From assembly GCA_026419705.1 (NCBI GenBank), contig JANZYY010000146.1:1-10378 (forward strand): a stretch of 10,378 nucleotides of DNA, written 5' to 3'. This document shows, piece after piece, positions 1 through 5,924 of the stretch. Made by a program: the position numbers and the translations under genes. Each line of letters opens with the position of its first letter. The first letter of the stretch is position 1. A model generated the notes under the pieces. That model searched no databases and was not told the DNA's origin. It was given only the letters and a program-made list of their open reading frames with translations. Source of the DNA: Fischerella sp. Its GTDB lineage: Bacteria; Cyanobacteriota; Cyanobacteriia; Cyanobacteriales; Nostocaceae.

Positions 1-1917
1 GTCTTGTTCTAGCAAACTAGCATCAAATTCAGCGGTGCTGACAAGCAACTTCAATGTATCTTTGTACTCAGTTACACCCTGCGTCCAAAATTCATTTGGG
101 ATGATAAAGTCTAGCTTATCACTTGCGATTGTGACATTACTTTCACTTCCTTTAGGTGCAAGTCGAACGCTACTTTTTTCAGCAAAACAGGGAACATTGA
201 CTGCGTAGTTTTCTGAGAGAATTATGACATTACAGTAGAGAGTTTTATCGCTGTTGTTCGTGAGTCTAACTTGGACAGTTGGCGATCTCCATTTGCCATT
301 TTCATTAGTATACTCAACCCGCATTTCTGAAGCCGATAGAGATTCTTGTCTTCCCGAAAGAACAATAATCTCCATTTTGATATCGTCAGGTTGAATGCGG
401 CTGGTAGCGGGGTTTTTGAGTTGGAGAATGTTTTGCCAACGGGCAATATGTTCTAAACGCTGAATCGCTTTAGAAGCAAAGTAAGGTGTGTAACCTATCT
501 GAGTGGGTCTTTCTGGAAAGGGGGTGACTACAGGACGGTTGTTGATAGGATGTATAATCCAATACTGACCATTATGAGCAAGCAGGTAGTAATCTGCGTC
601 TTCTGGTTCCTCGACTGGCTGCAGGTATAAAGAAGGTTGTCCGCTTGGTCCAGCACTCATGAGTGCTTGCTGCGCCAGTTCTATGCCTTCAGCTTCACTG
701 GCATCGCCCTTGAGATAAACTTGCAAAGCAGGTATTGGTAAACTTGTGACTACTGCCCAATAGCTAGCATTTTCCAGTAGGCGATCGCTTCCACTCACAA
801 TCTCTACCTTACTTCTTTGTGGCAACACTTGCGTAACACGTGCTTCGCCTAAAGCAGCTCCTAGGTCTTGTAACTGTTCAATAGTACTACCAGTAGGAAA
901 AATAGCTAATAAAGTATCCCTACCATGCCTGGGAATACCATGAACAGCACCACCATCAATTACCCAACTGTTGTCTTTTTGGTTGTGAGTCAAGGTAAAG
1001 TGATGAGAACGTTGCGCGATCGCACCACCCAAGAATGGTTTGTCCAATTCCTGTAGTTCGCTTGCCTCAATTTGCGGTGATTGATCTTTAACTTTGCCAC
1101 TGACTAACGCATTCAAATTTCTAGCTAAATCCCGATACGTAATCCTACCATTTGTCCGTTCTAATATTTGTAGCAAAAAGTATGAAAAAGCACCGTGGAA
1201 TTTACCATCTTCTCCTCTATATTCTTTTGCCAACTCATAGTCTCGACATGCAGATAACATCACGTGCTTACCTTTAGTCAATACCATCCCGGTTATCTTC
1301 TTGTTCAGGCTTTGAGAAGCATGTAAAACTTCTTCGCATCCTGTTTGGTCATCGGCAAAAATAAAACTGCTCAAAGGTCGTTCGCGATCGTCCACAGGCG
1401 CTTGACGCACGGCGACTTCTAGGTCTGTTGTTTTCCAACCAGAGTAACAACAGTCCAAAATTATCACTATATGAGGATCTTTCTGAGCAACTTTAGAAAT
1501 TAGATAGGCTATTTCTTTATCTGCTAAGTCTCTACTACCTGGTGTACGGCTATCATAACAAACCAAAGTTTCATCCAAACGATCTGGTTCTAAATTCCAA
1601 AATTCCTGTGGTGACTTTTCTTGTGCGCCATAACCGGCATAGTAAAACAGTACAACATCTTCACTGTCAGCATTGCAAAGATGGTGTTGAAAACCATTAA
1701 TTATCGCCTGACGAGTAGCATTTTGATTGCTGAGTATCCAAGGTTGGTCTGTTGGTTGTACTAAATGCCATTGGCGATCGCCAGCGACCCGTTCTCGCAG
1801 ATATGCTTCTACTGCACTGATATCGTTCACGCAACCTTGCAAAGACGGTATCGGCACAATAGACTCAGGATGGTATTCGTCAATGCCGACTAGTAGTGCG
1901 TAAATGTTTTTAGCCAT
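1..1917 (-). CDS. Caspase-family (peptidase C14 / orthocaspase) protein with His-to-Tyr dyad change, 3' end missing
   Basis: The frame is open from ATG at 1917 to the left edge (639 codons, no stop), so the C-terminus is missing. Residues 1-260 form a caspase p20/p10-like domain: the first strand is MAKNIYALLVGIDEY, the His-loop strand reads FYYAGYGAQE (91-100), followed by DETLVCYDS, and the Cys-loop reads ILDCCYSG (153-160). Later come SACRDYELAKEY and HGAFSYFLLQ, as in cyanobacterial caspase homologues. In the family the His loop is normally YSGHG or YAGHG and the Cys loop DCCHSG. Here the catalytic His is Tyr96 (codon 1630-1632), catalytic Cys157 is kept (codon 1447-1449), and the His after it is also Tyr158. 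Active orthocaspases cleave after Arg/Lys; activity here is doubtful. Residues 290-510 follow a conserved cyanobacterial layout, and 515-639 are beta-rich. GGAG lies 11 nt before the ATG. No signal peptide or membrane helix is seen, so it is probably cytosolic. Transcribed separately from the upstream VOC gene (300-bp gap). Confidence 0.88.
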   Translation of the reverse strand, partial: MAKNIYALLVGIDEYHPESIVPIPSLQGCVNDISAVEAYLRERVAGDRQWHLVQPTDQPWILSNQNATRQAIINGFQHHLCNADSEDVVLFYYAGYGAQEKSPQEFWNLEPDRLDETLVCYDSRTPGSRDLADKEIAYLISKVAQKDPHIVIILDCCYSGWKTTDLEVAVRQAPVDDRERPLSSFIFADDQTGCEEVLHASQSLNKKITGMVLTKGKHVMLSACRDYELAKEYRGEDGKFHGAFSYFLLQILERTNGRITYRDLARNLNALVSGKVKDQSPQIEASELQELDKPFLGGAIAQRSHHFTLTHNQKDNSWVIDGGAVHGIPRHGRDTLLAIFPTGSTIEQLQDLGAALGEARVTQVLPQRSKVEIVSGSDRLLENASYWAVVTSLPIPALQVYLKGDASEAEGIELAQQALMSAGPSGQPSLYLQPVEEPEDADYYLLAHNGQYWIIHPINNRPVVTPFPERPTQIGYTPYFASKAIQRLEHIARWQNILQLKNPATSRIQPDDIKMEIIVLSGRQESLSASEMRVEYTNENGKWRSPTVQVRLTNNSDKTLYCNVIILSENYAVNVPCFAEKSSVRLAPKGSESNVTIASDKLDFIIPNEFWTQGVTEYKDTLKLLVSTAEFDASLLEQD

Positions 1918-2217
1918 AATAATTGCTGCTCCACTCTGTCAGGCTTGTTCAATTGATGGGTGGATAGAACTTATACATCGTGTCACAAATAAATGTTTTC
2001 TTTGTGTCTTTGTGTCTTGGTGGTCGAGAAATATATTTTATTAACTACTAAGACACGAAGACAGCAAGTTAAAATGTGAATTTACAGTCTTAATTTCACA
2101 AGAGTTGCCGCTCTAACTACCCCATCAACAGTTGTAGTATTGTTCGGGCATCACTACACTGACGAAATTTATGATACAGCATTTGTGAAGCTGTGTAGTT
2201 TTATGGTGCATTACACG
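1918..2217. other. Intergenic spacer between the VOC and caspase genes
   Basis: This 300-bp AT-rich spacer separates two minus-strand genes and holds no credible ORF. It contains the inverted repeat at 2000-2068. A minus-strand TATAAG (1970-1975) could be a -10 box for the caspase gene, but I see no matching -35. A small hairpin (ACAGC 2176-2180 with GCTGT 2190-2194) lies about 25 nt past the VOC stop; it has no T-run after it, so I do not call it a terminator. Confidence 0.5.
2000..2068. repeat. Imperfect inverted repeat of the cyanobacterial GTGTCTTxGTGGT type
   Basis: Two 25-nt arms (2000-2024 and 2044-2068) are reverse complements at 20 of 25 positions, around a 19-nt AT-rich loop. Three of the five differences (the T/C and G/A pairs) would still pair as G-U in RNA. 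The left arm itself has the internal near-duplication TTTGTGTC-TTTGTGTC. Similar AAGACAC-containing palindromes recur between genes in filamentous cyanobacteria, so I read this as a dispersed intergenic repeat that could fold in the transcript running from the VOC gene towards the caspase gene. No target-site duplication is visible. Confidence 0.6.
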
Positions 2218-3246
2218 TTAATTACCAATTAAAGTCCAGAAGTACCCATCGGGTGCAACGAAAGAAAAACTTGGTTCTCCAAATTCATTTTCTACGATAG
2301 TTGTGAAATGTTGCACTGGGCTTGCTTTGATGCGATCGCTAAATTGATTTAGTTCTCTGACGCGGTAAGTGTACAGACACATTCCCAAGCTACCAGGTTG
2401 GGCTGCTTCAAAGTGCGACTCTATATTCATAGAGTCGGGGAAGCGAACAATATAAAGTCTGCCACTCCGTGCTGCCATCAAATCGGTTGTAGAAGAACGG
2501 GGATCGTCAAAAGCGGTGACGAAAAATTTTTCACCTGGTTGGAGATCGAATATTTCCCGGCCTGCTAGTGATGATTCGTAGCTAGTCTCGACATCATCAC
2601 GCACTCGCAACAAACCTAACACTTGGTCATAGAACTTCAATGTTTCTTTGCTGTCATCTTGAATGACCATCCCTACGTGAGTAAACTGACTGGTTTTGAA
2701 AGGAGAATCGATATTAATATTTCCATAATTGGGGAGTGTATAGCCAAACCTTTGAAACAAAACCTGTCGCGCTAATGGTTGCAGTAACAGCATTTCTCGT
2801 ACCCCAATCATGGTATCGACAAAGGGAAGGCTTTTCTTTTGTTTGTTATAGATCACCTCCCAGTGAGGGTGAGTAAACCGGAGTGGATACCCAGCTGCTT
2901 TTGCTTGTTCGGCATGATTGAGGATATTCAATATGTCAGCGGTTAAGGTCGTAGCCCAGCGATTACCTTTCACTTTCATCGATCGTATCCCCAATCCGGT
3001 GTTGGTGGGATGTTGCCAAATCATTAAACGAATCAAACCATGATCTGCATTTTGGTGATTGAGACGAATTGAGTGTAAAGGTGAGTCTACACCATATAAT
3101 TGTTTCGCTTCTGTCGCTGGTAATTCTCCCTCTTGACCAAGGTGATAGCCGAATTGCTGCCAATATTGAATTGCAGTAATTGCTTCTGGGACGCCGATAC
3201 ACACTTCATAGATACCTTCTATTACAATTTGTTGCCCCTGATTCAT
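2218..3246 (-). CDS. Two-domain VOC (glyoxalase/dioxygenase-fold) family protein with degenerate metal site
   Basis: A 342-residue soluble protein with two vicinal-oxygen-chelate-like modules. The N-terminal one (about 10-125) begins EGIYEVCIGVPEA; the C-terminal one (about 186-340) begins FTHVGMVIQDD, followed by the typical helix KFYDQVLGL and ending in FVAPDGYFWTL. VOC enzymes bind a divalent metal through His/Gln/Glu on matching strands. Aligned by eye, the first C-terminal ligand is present (His190), but the His expected before the FRV-like strand is Leu291, and the Glu expected after PDG is Thr338. The substrate cannot be read from sequence; it could be a non-catalytic binding protein or use another ligand set. 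The ATG at 3246 has no clear Shine-Dalgarno, but the protein start fits the fold. It is divergent from the diguanylate cyclase gene and 300 bp upstream of the caspase gene. Confidence 0.8.
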   Translation of the reverse strand: MNQGQQIVIEGIYEVCIGVPEAITAIQYWQQFGYHLGQEGELPATEAKQLYGVDSPLHSIRLNHQNADHGLIRLMIWQHPTNTGLGIRSMKVKGNRWATTLTADILNILNHAEQAKAAGYPLRFTHPHWEVIYNKQKKSLPFVDTMIGVREMLLLQPLARQVLFQRFGYTLPNYGNINIDSPFKTSQFTHVGMVIQDDSKETLKFYDQVLGLLRVRDDVETSYESSLAGREIFDLQPGEKFFVTAFDDPRSSTTDLMAARSGRLYIVRFPDSMNIESHFEAAQPGSLGMCLYTYRVRELNQFSDRIKASPVQHFTTIVENEFGEPSFSFVAPDGYFWTLIGN

Positions 3247-3417
3247 AGTTTGTTAATTAAATGCAATCAATTTCAAGTAAAAATACTTAGGTATTTTGGG
3301 CTTGGCGGGAAAGTCTTAATAAGTAAAAGTAATTAAAACTTTTCCATAGTATTTTTTCGGTACACAACTCTCATTGTGGCTGTTAGCGGTCAATTGTGAA
3401 AAAAGGAATGGGAGAGT

Positions 3418-3452
3418 GGGAAATGGGAATTGGGAATTGGGCATTGGGCATA
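3418..3452. repeat. Short tandem heptamer repeat (GGGAATT / GGGCATT type)
   Basis: Five head-to-tail 7-nt units: GGGAAAT, GGGAATT, GGGAATT, GGGCATT, GGGCATA. It is followed at about 3456-3480 by a second degenerate heptameric tract of the AACCACT/AACCACC kind. This matches the short tandemly repeated repetitive (STRR) sequences known from intergenic regions of filamentous cyanobacteria. Copy number is probably variable between strains; no regulatory role is shown. Confidence 0.75.
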
Positions 3453-3532
3453 GTTAACAACCACTAACCACCAACTAACTGTTGACCGGATTTTTACTTA
3501 CTAGATTCTGCCTAAAGAAAAAGTTAAAAAAA

Positions 3533-3560
3533 TTGCCAGTGCCAAAATTGGAAGTATAAA
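3533..3560 (+). promoter_or_regulatory. Candidate sigma70-type promoter of the diguanylate cyclase gene
   Basis: The -35 box TTGCCA (3533-3538, 5 of 6 to consensus) and -10 box TATAAA (3555-3560, 5 of 6) are 16 nt apart. A start near 3567 would give a leader of about 57 nt before the GTG at 3624. It is the best promoter match I see in the window, judged by eye only. Confidence 0.5.
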
Positions 3561-3623
3561 ATTTACGCATCTATCAAAAGAATGAAATTTTGACTACGAG
3601 TTTGAAACTATTGCGAAACAAAG

Positions 3624-5834
3624 GTGCGTGCGGTGTATCAGCAATACGGACATTGCTACCTATGTCGGCCAAATTTAATGTGGCTGCATGTTTTATCAGA
3701 TTCTACAATCGCGCTCGCCTATTACCTTATCCCGATGATGCTTGTCTATTTTGTTCGCAAGCGGCAAGATTGTCCTTTTAGGTGGATTCTCGGCATAATA
3801 GCGGCATTGATTGTAGCTGGTGGCACTATCTACTTGATGGAGATTTGCATGCTCTGGTATCCGAGCTATGAATTACTGGGGTTTTTCAAAGCCATCACAG
3901 CTTCTGGTTCACTGTGCGCGACTATGGTATTGATGCGATCGCTGCCAAAAGTTCTCGCTATTCCAAATCTGACAGAACTGAAGAAAGCAAACCAACAGCT
4001 TGAACTTGAAATCCACGAACGCCATTTGGCCGAAGAAGCATTACGCGAGAGTAAAGAGCGTTTCCATAACGCCTTTGACTACGCTGCAATTGGCATGGCG
4101 CTGGTGGGACTAGATGGTTGTTGGCTTCAAGTCAATCATTCTTTGTGCGAAATTGTCGGTTATTCGGAGCAAGAATTGCTCTCCACGACTTGTCAAGAAA
4201 TTACCCATCCAGACGATCGCGATACCGATCTCAAATACATACAACAACTGCTCACTGGCGAGATTCGCTGCTATCACATGGAGAAGCGTTATATACACAA
4301 GCTTGGACATGTGGTATGGATTCTATTGAGTGGATCGCTAGTATGCGACATTCACGGTCAACCATTGTATTTAATCGCACAGATTCAAGATATTACCGAG
4401 CGCAAGCAGGTGGAACGGACCTTACAACAACAAGCTTGCATTTTTGAAAATATCTCTGATGGCGTAATTATCACAGACTTGTCGGGTCGTATCATTGATT
4501 GGAATCGAGCCGCAGAAAAGATGTTCGGATATACCAAAACAGAGGTATCAGGTAAAACGCTGGGCATTTTGCACAAACCAGAAGAGTCTGCTGTAGTGAC
4601 ACAGCAAATCATGGATCAGTTGCTCAGTACAAATCGTTGGGATGGTGAAATTCAGTTTATCCGTAAGGATGGAACCGAAGGCGTATGCGAAACAGTGTTC
4701 GTGCCACTATACAACGAACAAGGTCAGCCAAGCGCAACCATTGGTGTCAACCGTAATATTACCGAACGCAAACAAGCAGAAGCAGCGTTGCACAAAGCCA
4801 ACGAGCAACTCACTTGTTGGGTACAGGAACTGGAACAGCGCAATCGTGAAATTGCCTTACTCAGTGAAATGAGCGATGTCTTGCAAGCTTGCTTGACGGT
4901 AGAGGAAGCGTATAAAGTCATTGCTCAGTTAGTCCAACCTCTATTTCCAGAAACTTCAGGCGGAGTGTTTATTATTAGTTCGTCAAAACACTTAGTCGAA
5001 GCTGTGACTGTTTGGGGTGACTCAATCTTAGCGAGTAAGAAAGTATTTTCACCCAAGCAATGCTGGGCGCTGCGACGGGGACGACCGCATTTTGCTGCAT
5101 CTGGCGATCGCGGTTTACACTGTACCCATATTGAGGAAGACATATTCAACGGTGAAGCTGTTTGCGTACCAATGATGGCGCAAGGGGAAGCTTTAGGAAT
5201 GCTGCATTTGCATTCACAATCCAAACGGCAATTTACAACAGCCAAACAACAGCTAGCTTCCGCGGTTGCTGAACGCATAGCACTAGCTTTGGCAAACCTC
5301 AGACTCAAGGAAGCTCTCCAACAGCAGAGTATCCGCGATCCCCTCACAGGTTTATTTAATCGCCGCTATCTGGAAGAATCTCTAGAAAGGGAAGTAAGCC
5401 GAGCTGAACGCAACCAGCAACAGGTGGGAATTATCATGATCGACGTTGACCATTTTAAAAGTTTCAATGACACATTTGGTCATGAAGCAGGCGATGCTGT
5501 GTTGCGCGAACTCGGCAGATTTTTAAAAAAGCAGGTCCGCAAGGCTGATATAGCCTGTCGTTATGGCGGTGAAGAGATGTTGTTGATTTTGCCGGAAACA
5601 TCCTTAGAAGTTTGCCAAGAACGCGCTGAGCGAATTCGCCAAGGAGTCAAGCACTTGGATGTACAACATCAACATCAAAAACTAGGCAACTTTACATTGT
5701 CGTTGGGAGTAGCAATGTTCCCAGAACACGGAATGACAGGTGCAGCAGTCATTGAAGCAGCTGATGCTGCGCTGTATCTTGCCAAAAAAATGGGGCGCGA
5801 TCGCGTTATCGTAGCTCAATCTCAATTTGAGTAA
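3624..5834 (+). CDS. Membrane sensor diguanylate cyclase: ETR1-like domain, PAS-PAS-GAF-GGDEF
   Basis: 736 residues. Residues 1-115 form the three-helix membrane domain shared by plant ETR1 and cyanobacterial sensors (GHCYL at 9-13; SDSTIALAYY; LIPMMLVYFV). After a coiled coil (116-145) come PAS1 (146-262, ending DITERKQ), PAS2 (273-384, ending NITERKQ), a GAF domain (about 408-560) and a GGDEF domain (about 565-730: DPLTGLFNRR at 572, DVDHFKSFND, catalytic loop GGEEM at 648-652). The product would be c-di-GMP from two GTP. The inhibitory I-site RxxD is intact (Arg639-Asp642, five residues before GGEEM). In ETR1 copper and ethylene are held by Cys65 and His69; here the aligned residues are Gly66 and Tyr70, so copper binding is unlikely, while Asp26 is kept. 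Start: an in-frame stop at 3603 makes GTG 3624 the first start; it has no clear Shine-Dalgarno, and the N-terminus is somewhat short for the family. Confidence 0.88.
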   Translation: MRAVYQQYGHCYLCRPNLMWLHVLSDSTIALAYYLIPMMLVYFVRKRQDCPFRWILGIIAALIVAGGTIYLMEICMLWYPSYELLGFFKAITASGSLCATMVLMRSLPKVLAIPNLTELKKANQQLELEIHERHLAEEALRESKERFHNAFDYAAIGMALVGLDGCWLQVNHSLCEIVGYSEQELLSTTCQEITHPDDRDTDLKYIQQLLTGEIRCYHMEKRYIHKLGHVVWILLSGSLVCDIHGQPLYLIAQIQDITERKQVERTLQQQACIFENISDGVIITDLSGRIIDWNRAAEKMFGYTKTEVSGKTLGILHKPEESAVVTQQIMDQLLSTNRWDGEIQFIRKDGTEGVCETVFVPLYNEQGQPSATIGVNRNITERKQAEAALHKANEQLTCWVQELEQRNREIALLSEMSDVLQACLTVEEAYKVIAQLVQPLFPETSGGVFIISSSKHLVEAVTVWGDSILASKKVFSPKQCWALRRGRPHFAASGDRGLHCTHIEEDIFNGEAVCVPMMAQGEALGMLHLHSQSKRQFTTAKQQLASAVAERIALALANLRLKEALQQQSIRDPLTGLFNRRYLEESLEREVSRAERNQQQVGIIMIDVDHFKSFNDTFGHEAGDAVLRELGRFLKKQVRKADIACRYGGEEMLLILPETSLEVCQERAERIRQGVKHLDVQHQHQKLGNFTLSLGVAMFPEHGMTGAAVIEAADAALYLAKKMGRDRVIVAQSQFE

Positions 5835-5864
5835 AATACGAAAAAGTTTTCTCATCGAACCGCA

Positions 5865-5894
5865 TTGGGAGTGGGATTCTTTTAGCGGTATATT
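5865..5894 (+). promoter_or_regulatory. Candidate promoter of the TPS exoprotein gene
   Basis: TTGGGA (5865-5870) and TATATT (5889-5894; 5 of 6 to TATAAT) are 18 nt apart in the 90-bp gap after the diguanylate cyclase stop. Transcription would start near 5901, about 24 nt before the ATG at 5925. Only four of six bases match the -35 consensus, so read-through from the cyclase gene remains equally possible; no strong terminator separates the two. Confidence 0.35.
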
Positions 5895-5924
5895 CAATAA
5901 AGTTTTTAGGTAAATCTGTTGCTT

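Larger units (their letters stand above)
3247..3623. other. Divergent intergenic region between VOC and diguanylate cyclase genes
   Basis: A 377-bp AT-rich spacer. It holds the heptamer repeats (3418-3480), a small palindrome AAGTA-AAAA-TACTT (3275-3288) just upstream of the VOC start, and the rightward promoter at 3533-3560. A three-codon ORF (ATG AAA TTT TGA, 3582-3593) would lie in the leader of the cyclase mRNA. I found no convincing leftward -35/-10 pair for the VOC gene. No other gene is supported. Confidence 0.5.

Noticed and set aside
2075..2100. TGTGAA...TTCACA as a CRP-type site
   Set aside because: The spacer between TGTGA and TCACA is 16 nt rather than the 6 nt required by CRP-family sites.
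3381..3391. 11-bp word TGTTAGCGGTC with an inverted copy at 8623-8633
   Set aside because: A shared 11-mer in 10 kb is expected by chance, and the surroundings do not match, so it is not evidence for an element boundary.
3418..3480. Tandem heptamers considered as a CRISPR array
   Set aside because: Units are only 7 nt and contiguous with no spacers; no 25-40 nt direct repeats with regular spacing occur anywhere in the window.
3590..3781. 63-codon ORF starting with TTG ahead of the sensor cyclase
   Set aside because: It overlaps the well-supported cyclase in another frame; only the few codons before 3624 are free, and they might be remnants of the original N-terminus but are not a gene.
4925..5347. 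140-codon antisense ORF within the cyclase GAF region
   Set aside because: It is antisense to conserved GAF and GGDEF coding sequence and shows no domain; a codon-bias shadow.
5861..5888. CCGC...GCGG inverted repeat as a terminator after the cyclase gene
   Set aside because: The stem is four base pairs with a loop of about 20 nt and is not followed by a T-run; it also overlaps the candidate promoter.
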